Virus record (IMG/VR): IMGVR_UViG_3300005253_000004
Coordinates: 1-64,000 of that record
Strand: one strand, 5' to 3'
DNA length: 64,000 bases
Origin: a virus
The notes beneath the pieces are model-generated. The model made no database searches. It was not told the origin of the DNA and worked only from the letters and a program-made list of their open reading frames with translations. Shown one piece after another: positions 1-8,203 of the stretch. Both the position numbers and the translations under genes were made by a program. Each line of letters begins with the position of its first letter. The stretch's first letter is position 1.

Positions 1-134
1 AGTTGATACTCTTGTCGTTGGTGGACCTATACAAGCAAATGGCTGAAGAACGACAGCAAGAAATCATGCAGATACAGATGATGCAAGCAGAAATGGCTAG
101 AGGCGGCGGTGGTGGCGGAGGTGAAGAGCAGTGA
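1..134 (+). CDS. 3' end of a virion protein, portal candidate (partial)
   Basis: Only the last 43 codons are inside the window; the frame runs from base 3 to the TGA at 132-134. The visible tail is a hydrophobic stretch, then a Gln/Met/Glu-rich amphipathic helix (KQMAEERQQEIMQ), then seven glycines and EEQ. A Gln-rich helix with a flexible end is common at the C-terminus of portal proteins of short-tailed phages, and the genes that follow (small basic proteins, scaffold, capsid) fit portal at this place. The identity is positional inference; the fragment has no diagnostic motif. Its stop overlaps the next start (GTGA). Confidence 0.4.
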   Translation, partial: LILLSLVDLYKQMAEERQQEIMQIQMMQAEMARGGGGGGGEEQ

Positions 135-322
135 ACGTAGGTCGTGCATACGCTATCGTCCGTGGACGGATGTCTGGGAACCGTGCAAAGGCTCAGGGTA
201 TATTAGACAATACCCCGCCTGCCAAGCGAAAAGAGATGAACCGCCAGGACTCACAGGCCCGTGGAGCTAAGCGGAAGAAGGGGCCCTACAAGCTAGGTGA
301 GAGACTCCGGAGGCATCGATGA
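131..322 (+). CDS. Small very basic protein, unknown function
   Basis: A 63-residue protein starting with GTG that overlaps the preceding stop by four bases, and itself ending in an ATGA overlap with the next gene, so translation is probably coupled across all three. It is rich in Arg and Lys along its whole length (AKRKEMNRQ, RGAKRKKGPYK, ERLRRHR) with few hydrophobic residues, so it is probably disordered or binds nucleic acid. It belongs to a group of basic proteins lying between the portal candidate and the scaffold. No family is recognised. Confidence 0.55.
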   Translation: MNVGRAYAIVRGRMSGNRAKAQGILDNTPPAKRKEMNRQDSQARGAKRKKGPYKLGERLRRHR

Positions 323-939
323 TACTTAACTTTATCAACATGCTTGCAGCAGCAGAGCCTGACCCGACAGTTCATATACCCGGTAAAACCAAGAACGTAG
401 CGGACATCAAGTTCCGTAAGTCACAGAGAGAGTACGAGCGCATCCAGCGAGCTAAAGGAGGGCAAGGTGGATCGGCCGGATGGAATACTCAAGCTGCACA
501 AGCGCTTCGCGAGAGGCCTGGTTTTGGGAAACAAGGTGGACAGAATTGGTCACCTACAACAACAAGCTACGGCGGGCCAGGGCAGCCGGGAGCGCCAACG
601 CCTGTGTACGTTCAGAGTACGTATCCGTTAGGAGCACCAAGCAAGGCGTTCATGGATAAGTATAAAAGATGGGGAGCAGGAGGAATCCGATCCAACACGG
701 GCTGGCGGAATACGTTGACAATGGCACCAAGCCCACAGTCGAACACACAGTCTCAACGGTTACATACAACTGAGGGGATTCAGACACGCGAGACTAGGCG
801 ACAAGATTGGCGGGATCCTTTCGTAGTTCTGAGCGGGTATAAAAACACCCCGCAGCTCAATCCTAATCTTTCGTACATGTTCAACCGGAAAAGCTACCAG
901 CTCGGCCCGGTGCGGCGGGCAGTAAGTAGACTCATTTAG
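319..939 (+). CDS. Putative virion protein, Gly/Pro/Gln/Thr-rich, unknown
   Basis: A 206-residue protein. The ATG overlaps the previous stop (ATGA). The N-terminus has a short apolar segment (ILNFINMLAAAEPD), then a basic region and a low-complexity centre rich in Gly, Pro, Thr and Gln (about residues 50-160), ending in a more ordered basic segment. Its composition suggests an extended or disordered structural protein. Position between portal candidate and capsid genes argues for a head or internal component. No known family is recognised. Confidence 0.5.
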   Translation: MILNFINMLAAAEPDPTVHIPGKTKNVADIKFRKSQREYERIQRAKGGQGGSAGWNTQAAQALRERPGFGKQGGQNWSPTTTSYGGPGQPGAPTPVYVQSTYPLGAPSKAFMDKYKRWGAGGIRSNTGWRNTLTMAPSPQSNTQSQRLHTTEGIQTRETRRQDWRDPFVVLSGYKNTPQLNPNLSYMFNRKSYQLGPVRRAVSRLI

Positions 940-940
940 G

Positions 941-1351
941 ATGATAATTTTCCTTGATCCTGATCCGAAACGCGCGGTGCTCGCGTACCAGCGAATGAAC
1001 GAAGAAGACAGGTCGAACACAATATGGTGCCGGACCTTCGAAGAGGGACAGACATCGCTCTGGGTATATAAGAACGAGCTGACCAAGGTTTATATGGAGC
1101 ACGACCTTAGTGGGACGCCCTATATGAATACTCGCAGTGAAGAATCGGGCATGGAGATCGTCAGGTATCTTGAAAAGTTAGAGACTCATCATGGCGACGT
1201 CTTTCCAGTGTACACAAAAATGAAGTGGGTGATTCACACATGGAACGAAATCGCAGCACCGAAAATGCTAAAACGAATGCGGAAGATTGGACTGACAGTA
1301 GACTGGGTTCCGTTTGGCACTGGAACGAAATGGGAGCAAAATGAGAATTAA
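941..1351 (+). CDS. Cyclic-phosphate-processing receiver-type (cREC-like) protein
   Basis: A 136-residue single-domain protein resembling the stand-alone receiver-like family (cREC) that has been predicted to act on cyclic phosphates. Visible marks are the N-terminal strand with acidic pair FLDPDPKR (residues 4-11), the EHDLSG motif in the middle (where a receiver would carry its phospho-acceptor Asp), GMEIVRYLE, and VIHTWN followed by a helix ending RKIGL, a C-terminal pattern I associate with this family. No output domain is attached. It is the only enzyme-like gene among virion genes here. RtcB, which joins 2',3'-cyclic-phosphate or 3'-phosphate RNA ends, is encoded near 58-59 kb, so an RNA-end-processing role is possible but inferred. 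The ribosome site is weak (TTTAGG directly before ATG). Confidence 0.55.
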   Translation: MIIFLDPDPKRAVLAYQRMNEEDRSNTIWCRTFEEGQTSLWVYKNELTKVYMEHDLSGTPYMNTRSEESGMEIVRYLEKLETHHGDVFPVYTKMKWVIHTWNEIAAPKMLKRMRKIGLTVDWVPFGTGTKWEQNEN

Positions 1352-1371
1352 AGAACGTAAGAGGAGTTAAC

Positions 1372-4300
1372 ATGGGCGCAACCCGAGCTAAGATCTACGA
1401 AAGCTTTGAGAAAAAGAAGAAGAAAGCGAAAGCTAAGAATCTTTCTCCTGGTAGAACCGGTACGAATACTGTCAAAGGTAGTATTGAGACTTTCAATAAG
1501 CCGGGTCATGAAGGGTGGAAGATCGAAAGACCGCCCCAGAAAAAGACCCCACCCAAGCACCCGGGCGTCTTAGCTTATCCTACCTCTAAGCGTCGCGCTG
1601 GTACAGCTGACCCCGGTCGTAAAACCCCTACCCCCAACGAACTTGCAATCCATACCCCCGTTGGTGGCGGGCAGCGTATCAAGAAGATCACAATAGGGTT
1701 CGGTAAAGACAAAGCCGGTAAGCCCATTGGCACAACCACTTGGACAGAACTTGGTTTGAACCCCAGCGCCGCAAGACAAGCCAAGGGTGCACGGATGGCT
1801 TTGAATCTAAAACCCAAGAAGGGCACCGCCCCCTTGGCTAAGGCTCCGGCAGCCCCGAAGGCAATGTACCGTCTGCCCAAGGACACTGCTGCGCCGAAAG
1901 CTCCCGCCGCTCCGAAACAAGAAAGCAAATCTTTCTCCGCTACCAAGATCGCTGCGGCCATAAGCGCTGCCGCACTCGCGACAGGTGCTGGCGTCATCCT
2001 GAAGCAACAAATCACGAATACCCCCAAGCGGACCAAAGCCACGGCTGTAACAGCCGCTAAGGCTCGCAAGCCGATCACCACGACTCCCAAGATCAAGCTA
2101 CCGGGTGCCGCTGCTCAGGCAAGTCCGAAACTGAAGGCGAGGTCTGACGCACGCCGAGCAGCCGAAGGCACTAAGCTACGGCACGCAGGGTACGGCCAAC
2201 CAGCTAAGGCACCTAAGAAGCCTTCAGACACCCCCAAGATTCAAACAGCCCCCGCGCAACCTACTACGGCTACGGCCGCACCTGCCAAGCAGAGCAAGCT
2301 CCAGCGTGTCCGTGAAGCGTTCATGCCCGAGGCTGAGCACGCTGAGATCCAGGCGTCTAGGAAAGCCACGCGCCAAGCTGCGCCCAAGGCTATTTCTACC
2401 CCTGTCGATAAGCCCGTGACTGAGACCAAGCCCGAAGGTCGCATAACGCGTACTGTGAAGGCCCCTGCACGCGCCACGGTTGCTGTTGTTAAAACAGCCA
2501 AGAAGCAGGCAGCATCCCTCACTCGGCAGATCGCTGACGCAGCTAGCCCTGTCGTTGCCGCCGAGCGGAAGGCTGCTAAGAGTGCTATCGTGACCCCTGT
2601 TGACGCCCCGGCAGGTGAGTTTGAAGATCTAGCCCCCGATCAGCTCCAAGCCAGGAAGAAGGAGCTTGAAGCGCGGATCGAGACCGGGCGTGCCCGGAAA
2701 GAACACGCAGTTGCTGATTCGAAGCTCAAGAAGCGTCTCGTAGCTGAGCGGAAGAAGAACGTTAAACTTGGCGGTAGTGAAGCCAAGAAGACTATCACAG
2801 CTACTCCGGAAGAAGCGGAAGGTGCCAAACAACGTGACATCACCAACGCCAGACAGGAAGCTACACGACTACAGGCAAGCATCCACAAGGCCGAAGCTTC
2901 CCCGAACGTACAGTCTGAGCAGAAGCTGGAGACTACGCCCGATGAGCGCCGGCAAGGGGAGCAGAGGGTAACAGGCCGCCGAAACCAACCGAGCAGAGTT
3001 AAAGCTGGTGAAGTTGGCGGGGCACCTAAGAGGAGCACCCGGCGCGGCCGTGGTTCTGACCGTCGGGGTGGAGCCCCGGCTGTAGATACAAAGCTCGCAA
3101 AGAAGCTGGAGACTGCGAGAGAGTTGAACGCCAAACTCCAGGCTAAGAAGGCCGGTACCACGTTTAGTGGGCGCCCGTCGAGGTATGACCCGGCCAAGGT
3201 GATTACACCCAAGCCCGCGGTCCCGCAACAGACCGCACCGAAAACCCCGGCTAAACCCGTCAAGCACCCCCTCGGGGCCGACCCCGCAGCCGTCAAGAAT
3301 GCTGAGCAGTACACAGCCGCAGCGGAAGCGCGCACCGCAACCAAAGCACCCAAGCGACTCCCTGAGAGACCGCTAGATGCGCTGGGTATCGCTGCTGGTC
3401 GGCCTTATGACACCAGTCCTGAGGCTACCAAGACTACGGCTAAGTCAGAGGCAGAGTTCGCTCCATGGAGTGACGATAAGATGAAGAACGCCACCGTGGA
3501 AGAGCGTACGGCATACCAGCGGAAGCTTGAGGCTAGCCTTGGTCAAACAGAGGCAGGGGGCCCGACTACGGCCGAGACAGCTAAAAAGAAGAAGGCAGCG
3601 CAGAAGTTCTACAACGAGAAGCAGAAGCGTATTGAACAGCAAGGCTCCTTCAAGAAAGGAACCTCTACGGCAATAGACCCTGCGGTTGTAGGAGCGCGGC
3701 CGACGGCTGTGGCTGTAACGCCGCCCTCGATCCAGCGCCGCCCCACCAAGGATCTCATCAGAGAGCAAGGTGTCGAAGTCCGGAAGATCCCGGCACGGAC
3801 AGCACCTGAAGCTGATGCGACTACTGAAGAGTGGAGCAAGAAGGCAAAGAACGCTGAAGCTGCCCTTACCCCTGTTGAGCGGGCCAAGCTGGACGCTAAG
3901 GCATTGGGGATCCAGATTGCTGAGACCGAGGCTCGGAAGAGTACACTAGGTGCGAAGCTGAAGGAAGCGGCTGGTGTACCTACAGACACCCTCACTGCCG
4001 ACGTGGCTAAGTTCAAAGGCCAGCGTATCGTTCAGTCTCTTCTCAGTTCCGAAGGTGAGTTCGAGACCAGTATCCTTGAAGGGGACGCCCTAAAGAAGAC
4101 TGTTGAGCAGGCCCAAGAAGACCTACGTAAAGGTGTAGAGCGTAGATCTGGAGAAGTCACACGCAGAAACTTCGCAGACCGCTCTACTAGAGCTGAGGCC
4201 AGCATACTGGTAGAAGGGTCTGAGCGGAGTATGGTTGGTGCCAAGAAGGGTTCACGCCGTGAGAAGCAGACCGGTGGAGACCGACGCCAGAAGGGTTCAA

Positions 4301-5826
4301 CTTGGAAGCCGACGAACATTGGCGAGGAGCTAGCGAAGCTTGAAAACCAGAGGCCCGGTGGGCTTCCGGATAGGCGTGGGCCCACCTGGATACAGAACAT
4401 GACTGCGGAAGACGTGGGCGAACTCAAAGATCACGCCGTACGTGGGGACCCTGTAGCTAAGGAGACTCTACGACAGTACAGAGCTGCGCTGAAGGGCGCG
4501 GGCCGAGAGCGGCGTGCGTCAGACACTGCTCCCCGTGAGTCTGCTCGACTCCAACTCGATATCGAACGAGCTGAGCAGGGCATCGGCCAGACGGAGTCCA
4601 CGTCAACATGGGATCCGAAGGCACAGCGCCGCGTGCTCACACCGCAGATGAATGTGGAAGCCGATCTCATGCCTGACGTCAGGATATACAGCGGAGACCC
4701 GATCAAAGCAAACACCCTTGAGCGCATGAACAAAAGGATCTCTGACTTTGAGAAGAGGCTGAAGAAGGATCCGAACGTGGTGTACAAGGCCGAGGAAACG
4801 CTTGAAAAGCTGAAGCGACAACGTGACGGACTCACCCAGGAAGTGGCGAGAGAACTACACACCCGCCAGTTCCCGAAGGCTGGGTCCGAGCGGATTGAAG
4901 GCGCCAGGGTTCCTGGCGAGAAGGTTATCCCCCGAACAGAAGCCCGTGGGCACGTCAGGGGTGAGACAATTAGACGCGACGTACAGAAGGCGCCCGAGCG
5001 TAGGGCTTCCCCGAAGGGAACACCTGATGCTGCAGAAGGCAAGCAGGAAAGGCGTACGCAACCGCGTAGAACACGGCTGCACGTTGGGCCGGAACGTGGT
5101 AGAACAGTACGCCCCGCTCCGGATCTCAAGGTTGGTGAAAGGATCGTGCGTGAACGGCCTGTCGGCTGGGTTGCCGAAGATCCTAACATTTGGCAAAGAT
5201 CGCTAGAGCAAGCAGGTAAGCCGAAAGCTCTAACCAGTCCTTCTATTGGATCTAACGTTGGAGCGAACATCTCAGAAGCCTTCAAGAGACTAAGCGGTGC
5301 AGTTGTACGAGGTGCCAAGAAGCCTAAGGTTGTAGGCGGACTCGTAGCCGGTCTAGGCGCTGGTACTGCTTTGTTCGCAGCACCAGAAGTTGCTACCGCC
5401 TACATGGATGCTTCAGGCGTTCAGCGAGAAAGGATCAAAGCCGCAGGCGGACAGGCACTTGAGTCTGGTATTGAGGTAGGGACTAGCCTCGGTCTCTTCA
5501 CAGCAGGTGTTGCTGGGTTGCGGAAGGTTGCTCCTAAAGCTATCAAACCTGTGGTCAGTGGTCTTGCGCGATTTGGTGGCTCTGCAGTAGTAGGCTGGAC
5601 CGCAGGGGCGTTCGCAGGCGACATTTACAATAGAGTCAAGAGTGTCTCTGAAAAGAACAAGAGAGAAACGGAGTACACCAAGGAAAAGTACGGGACTATA
5701 GAAGCAGCCGCCCGCACAAGGAAAGGCTTGAGAGCAGATGGAACTCGAATTACTCTCGACGATACCGAAGAAATAGCTCGACGGTGGGAACGAGAACAAG
5801 CAAAACTAAACGCGTCGAGGCGCTAA
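1372..5826 (+). CDS. Giant basic Ala/Lys/Pro/Arg-rich virion-associated protein candidate
   Basis: A 1484-residue protein with GAGGAG ahead of its ATG. Residues about 1-620 are dominated by Lys/Ala/Pro tracts (APKAPAAPK, AKAPAAPK) like histone-H1 tails. The middle (about 480-1290) alternates charged coiled-coil-like stretches with Arg-rich islands (RRNQPSRV, STRRGRGSDRRGG, ERRTQPRRTR). Residues about 1320-1415 contain the only strongly apolar segments (VVGGLVAGLGAGTALFAAPE, GGSAVVGWTAGAFAG), which could be membrane-active. No enzyme motif was found. Its place between head genes and scaffold suggests a DNA-associated internal head or ejected protein; a processed precursor is also possible. The function is inference. 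The long, confusing antisense frames come from its skewed codon composition. Confidence 0.6.
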   Translation: MGATRAKIYESFEKKKKKAKAKNLSPGRTGTNTVKGSIETFNKPGHEGWKIERPPQKKTPPKHPGVLAYPTSKRRAGTADPGRKTPTPNELAIHTPVGGGQRIKKITIGFGKDKAGKPIGTTTWTELGLNPSAARQAKGARMALNLKPKKGTAPLAKAPAAPKAMYRLPKDTAAPKAPAAPKQESKSFSATKIAAAISAAALATGAGVILKQQITNTPKRTKATAVTAAKARKPITTTPKIKLPGAAAQASPKLKARSDARRAAEGTKLRHAGYGQPAKAPKKPSDTPKIQTAPAQPTTATAAPAKQSKLQRVREAFMPEAEHAEIQASRKATRQAAPKAISTPVDKPVTETKPEGRITRTVKAPARATVAVVKTAKKQAASLTRQIADAASPVVAAERKAAKSAIVTPVDAPAGEFEDLAPDQLQARKKELEARIETGRARKEHAVADSKLKKRLVAERKKNVKLGGSEAKKTITATPEEAEGAKQRDITNARQEATRLQASIHKAEASPNVQSEQKLETTPDERRQGEQRVTGRRNQPSRVKAGEVGGAPKRSTRRGRGSDRRGGAPAVDTKLAKKLETARELNAKLQAKKAGTTFSGRPSRYDPAKVITPKPAVPQQTAPKTPAKPVKHPLGADPAAVKNAEQYTAAAEARTATKAPKRLPERPLDALGIAAGRPYDTSPEATKTTAKSEAEFAPWSDDKMKNATVEERTAYQRKLEASLGQTEAGGPTTAETAKKKKAAQKFYNEKQKRIEQQGSFKKGTSTAIDPAVVGARPTAVAVTPPSIQRRPTKDLIREQGVEVRKIPARTAPEADATTEEWSKKAKNAEAALTPVERAKLDAKALGIQIAETEARKSTLGAKLKEAAGVPTDTLTADVAKFKGQRIVQSLLSSEGEFETSILEGDALKKTVEQAQEDLRKGVERRSGEVTRRNFADRSTRAEASILVEGSERSMVGAKKGSRREKQTGGDRRQKGSTWKPTNIGEELAKLENQRPGGLPDRRGPTWIQNMTAEDVGELKDHAVRGDPVAKETLRQYRAALKGAGRERRASDTAPRESARLQLDIERAEQGIGQTESTSTWDPKAQRRVLTPQMNVEADLMPDVRIYSGDPIKANTLERMNKRISDFEKRLKKDPNVVYKAEETLEKLKRQRDGLTQEVARELHTRQFPKAGSERIEGARVPGEKVIPRTEARGHVRGETIRRDVQKAPERRASPKGTPDAAEGKQERRTQPRRTRLHVGPERGRTVRPAPDLKVGERIVRERPVGWVAEDPNIWQRSLEQAGKPKALTSPSIGSNVGANISEAFKRLSGAVVRGAKKPKVVGGLVAGLGAGTALFAAPEVATAYMDASGVQRERIKAAGGQALESGIEVGTSLGLFTAGVAGLRKVAPKAIKPVVSGLARFGGSAVVGWTAGAFAGDIYNRVKSVSEKNKRETEYTKEKYGTIEAAARTRKGLRADGTRITLDDTEEIARRWEREQAKLNASRR

Positions 5827-5836
5827 GGAGTAGAGA

Positions 5837-6319
5837 ATGGCACATTCAATGTCAAGATCAATGTTAAAAGAAAGCTTGGTTAAGAAGCTCGCTGCGAAGC
5901 GCGCCAAACGAAAGGAAACAAAAAGTCTAAGAAAGACACACCGCACACAGCGGCGTGCTGCTGTCAAGGGTTTCAGGAAGGATAAGTCACTGTCTAAGAC
6001 AGAACGCCGTAGCTCTATTAAGATGACTAGAAAGTTCCACAGAGTAAGTGACAAGGGTAAGGTGGGCGGTCACGCCGCGGTCGGTAAGTACACTGCTAAG
6101 GTAGCGGCCAAGATCAAGGCCAAGACTGCCAAGAAGCAACGCAAGACTGACCGTAAAACTGCTAAACGGGCTACTCGCGCCACTAAGAAAGAGAACAAAG
6201 CTTTGAAGAAAGAAAAGGTACACCCTGGGTATCTAAGGCAGGATACAGATTTCTTCAAGCGCAACGCTAAACAACGAGGTATGACACTCTCGGCTTACTA
6301 CGCCAAGTACGTCAAATAG
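5837..6319 (+). CDS. Lys/Arg-rich histone-like small protein
   Basis: A 160-residue protein with AAGGAG ahead of its ATG. Lys and Arg are spread evenly (KKLAAKRAKRKETK, KAKTAKKQRKTDRK) and acidic residues are few. A short, more ordered C-terminus follows (YLRQDTDFFKRNAKQRGMT). This resembles nucleoid-type or core proteins that neutralise packaged DNA. It follows the giant basic protein and precedes three further small charged proteins, probably one transcription unit. No family match is recognised; DNA binding is inferred from charge only. Confidence 0.5.
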   Translation: MAHSMSRSMLKESLVKKLAAKRAKRKETKSLRKTHRTQRRAAVKGFRKDKSLSKTERRSSIKMTRKFHRVSDKGKVGGHAAVGKYTAKVAAKIKAKTAKKQRKTDRKTAKRATRATKKENKALKKEKVHPGYLRQDTDFFKRNAKQRGMTLSAYYAKYVK

Positions 6320-6328
6320 GAGAAAGTA

Positions 6329-6547
6329 ATGAAAGTTAGAACTCTAAAGTCCCAAGGCAAGTACCCGAAGGGCTACAAGAAAGATATGGACAAGAAGGAC
6401 TACAAGAAAGATATGGGCAAGAAGGACTCCAATAAAGGCTACAAGAAGGGCATGGCTAAGAAAGACGAAAACAAGCCCGTTAGCAAGAAAGAGAAGTTCA
6501 AGGCCATGCTTGAAAAATGGAAGGCCAAGAAGAAAGGCAAGAAGTAA
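6329..6547 (+). CDS. Lys-rich repeat protein
   Basis: A 72-residue protein built from imperfect repeats of a GYKKDM/KKDxxK unit (KDMDKKDYKKDMGKKD) and ending in KAKKKGKK. It contains no Cys and few apolar residues, so it is expected to be disordered and polycationic. The start has AGGAGAAAG upstream. Its stop shares a base with the next start (TAATG), which suggests coupled translation. No homologue is recognised. A DNA- or RNA-binding virion component is the simplest guess from charge and context. Confidence 0.5.
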   Translation: MKVRTLKSQGKYPKGYKKDMDKKDYKKDMGKKDSNKGYKKGMAKKDENKPVSKKEKFKAMLEKWKAKKKGKK

Positions 6548-6771
6548 TGCCGAACAACGAACAAGAGCCTAAGAAAAAGAAGAAAGGTCTCCTGTCTGAG
6601 AAGATGGGCCTAGACCGGGGCTCTGAAACGTTTGCACCTCCTAGGACCCAGCCGGGGGTGCCCCTCGGCTCGGCCGAAGAGGAGCTGAACAGGCGCAGTA
6701 GAGAAGGAGTTGTGAGCGATAAGATCCACAACAAACTCAACGATAGGAAAGGAGCCCCCCGTGCCCGCTAA
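6547..6771 (+). CDS. Small charged protein, unknown
   Basis: A 74-residue protein beginning at the ATG overlapping the previous stop (TAATG). An in-frame ATG 30 bases upstream lies inside the preceding gene and has no ribosome site. A polylysine patch near the N-terminus (PKKKKKGLL) is followed by a Pro/Gly/Glu-rich segment and a basic tail. The 3' end overlaps the next gene by 11 bases. It is probably part of the same basic-protein block; function not recognised. Confidence 0.45.
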   Translation: MPNNEQEPKKKKKGLLSEKMGLDRGSETFAPPRTQPGVPLGSAEEELNRRSREGVVSDKIHNKLNDRKGAPRAR

Positions 6772-6958
6772 GAAACTGACGCTAGACGAAGCTCTAGCTT
6801 TACTAGATAAGCACAAAGCAGACGCCGCAACTACTGCTGAGAAAGTCAAGGTCAAGATCAAGAAGAAGGTTAAAGACCTCCTCAAAGAAGGCGCCGAGCA
6901 AGGACGCGGCGGTCTCAACAGAAACCAGCGGCGCCTGCTGGACCAGATAGATGACTGA
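6761..6958 (+). CDS. Small Lys-rich coiled-coil protein
   Basis: A 65-residue protein starting with GTG behind AGGAAAGGAG. It looks like one or two amphipathic helices (TLDEALALLDKHKADAATT) with Lys-rich VKVKIKKKVKDLLKE and a short C-terminal helix (NRNQRRLLDQIDD). It ends directly before an array of hairpins, so it is probably the last gene of the upstream transcription unit. Heptad-like spacing of Leu suggests oligomerisation. No family is recognised. Confidence 0.5.
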   Translation: MPAKKLTLDEALALLDKHKADAATTAEKVKVKIKKKVKDLLKEGAEQGRGGLNRNQRRLLDQIDD

Positions 6959-7013
6959 ATACGCAAGGTATAGCTTGCGTATTAGCACTAGATACGCAAG
7001 GTATAGCTTGCGT
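6958..7013 (+). repeat. Direct repeat of a 22-base hairpin unit
   Basis: Two identical copies of ATACGCAAGGTATAGCTTGC plus GT, at 6959-6980 and 6992-7013, 33 bases apart. Each is a stem-loop: ACGCAAG pairs with CTTGCGT around the loop GTATAG. The first copy extends to a 10-base-pair stem (6958-6983). The second is followed after six bases by TTTTT (7020-7024), so it may act as a terminator for the basic-protein operon. Confidence 0.75.
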
Positions 7014-7024
7014 GAAGCCTTTTT

Positions 7025-7091
7025 AGCCTGTGGTTACGGCCATAGGCTGGCCCAGCAGGGACTGGCTCTCCCTCCTATCCCTGCTGCGGCC
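7025..7091 (+). terminator. Two further strong hairpins upstream of the capsid promoter
   Basis: Hairpin 7025-7048: AGCCTGTGG pairs with CCATAGGCT (one G-T pair) around TTACGG. Hairpin 7049-7091: GGCC plus CAGCAGGGA pairs with TCCCTGCTG and GGCC with one bulged C. Neither has a T-tract directly after it. They probably insulate or stabilise transcripts at the border between the basic-protein genes and the capsid genes. RNA processing is an alternative. Confidence 0.5.
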
Positions 7092-7108
7092 ACATCTTAT
7101 GGGAAAGG

Positions 7109-7137
7109 TTGCACTTTTGTTGCAGATTTCCTATAAT
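7109..7137 (+). promoter_or_regulatory. Sigma70-type promoter for scaffold and capsid genes
   Basis: TTGCAC at 7109-7114, a 17-base spacer and a perfect TATAAT at 7132-7137. The bases around the -10 box (ATTTCC before, TA after) are shared with the other plus-strand promoter at 22030-22058. Transcription should start near 7144, giving a leader of about 100 bases before the scaffold start. The match to a host housekeeping promoter suggests use of host RNA polymerase. Confidence 0.8.
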
Positions 7138-7245
7138 TAAGAGAGAGAGTGAGAAGTATCTACCGTAGTAAGCTGCGTTGTGGCCCGCTCTCCCACGTAA
7201 AGATGCTTCATATCCGCCATTCCCAGGCGTTAAAGGAGATGCGTA

Positions 7246-8181
7246 ATGACAGTGAAAGACGAGACAACCGATGTAAACGAGGACGAGGTGGCAGCAAAGC
7301 TACAGCGTGCCCTGGAGGGATCATCGACCCCAGAAACAGAATTGAAGACCCCCACCAAAGAAGCTGAAGTTGAGAAAGACACCGAAGAGAACCGTGTCCC
7401 TCAGAGTCGTTTTAACGAAATCAACGAATCCCTGAAAACCGCCAAACTGGAGGCATCAGAGGCTCGTGACCAACTTGCGACTTCGCAAGATGAGCTAGTT
7501 AAAATGGTACAGCTTCAAGAAGCTAAAGATACAGACGTCGCAACCCTCAATGAAATCAAGAGTTTCATAAACGACCCGGAGATGAAGGATCACGTTATCG
7601 CGATTGATCAAAAACTCAGGGGAATTGAAGCCATCAAAGAGGAAGTGGACGCTGGCGAGACAACCCCGGAGGACGCAGTCCGACAAACCCGAGACCTTCT
7701 TGAAGAGGCCCGGGAGGAACTGCGAGACACTCAGGATGATGTCAAGGCCGATCAACTGATAGCTAAGGTTGATGTTACTGTTAAAGAGCTGCTGAATGCA
7801 CTACCTGAAGAGTATAACGCCGAAGACCTCGGTGTTATCAACGATCTCTTTCATGAGAAGGTTAACTGGGATGCTCTAATCGAGACTCCGGGTAATCTCT
7901 CGGAAATCCTTACTGAGGGTTTTCAAGCGACCATTGACAGGTACGGCATGCCCCGTGGAGCGTTATTCAATGCTGAAGAAGTTGAAGTGTTGACACCTGA
8001 AGCTGCTGAGCCTATCCAAACTCCCGTTGAGGAGCTGGCTGATTTGATGGCGCTGCCTTGGGGCGGATTGAAGGAAACGGAAGTCAAAGGCAAGACCGTG
8101 GTCGTGCCCGAGATGGATGATGATGACTTCAATGCCGTTCTATCACAGACTCTCAAGTTGGCGCATGAGAAGGCAGAGTAG
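7246..8181 (+). CDS. Capsid scaffolding protein
   Basis: A 311-residue acidic protein directly upstream of the major capsid gene, as in T7-like phages. Glu and Asp are very frequent. Residues about 45-175 read as long charged helices typical of coiled coil (SLKTAKLEASEARDQLATSQ, EEAREELRDTQDD), and there is no Cys. The C-terminal third is more mixed and would carry the capsid-binding end. It would guide procapsid assembly and leave before or during packaging. The ATG has AAAGGAG seven bases upstream and follows the promoter leader. Identification rests on position, composition and length. Confidence 0.8.
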   Translation: MTVKDETTDVNEDEVAAKLQRALEGSSTPETELKTPTKEAEVEKDTEENRVPQSRFNEINESLKTAKLEASEARDQLATSQDELVKMVQLQEAKDTDVATLNEIKSFINDPEMKDHVIAIDQKLRGIEAIKEEVDAGETTPEDAVRQTRDLLEEAREELRDTQDDVKADQLIAKVDVTVKELLNALPEEYNAEDLGVINDLFHEKVNWDALIETPGNLSEILTEGFQATIDRYGMPRGALFNAEEVEVLTPEAAEPIQTPVEELADLMALPWGGLKETEVKGKTVVVPEMDDDDFNAVLSQTLKLAHEKAE

Positions 8182-8203
8182 CTCAACTTAGGAGCTTTGA
8201 ACC

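Noticed and set aside
1570-5799. Many long antisense frames across the giant basic protein gene
   Set aside because: They mirror the Ala/Lys/Pro-rich codon pattern of the plus-strand gene, lack ribosome sites and have no recognisable domains.
6951-7136. Small frame containing repeated YARYSLR over the hairpin array
   Set aside because: The repeat is explained by the duplicated hairpin; there is no ribosome site and the frame runs into the promoter.
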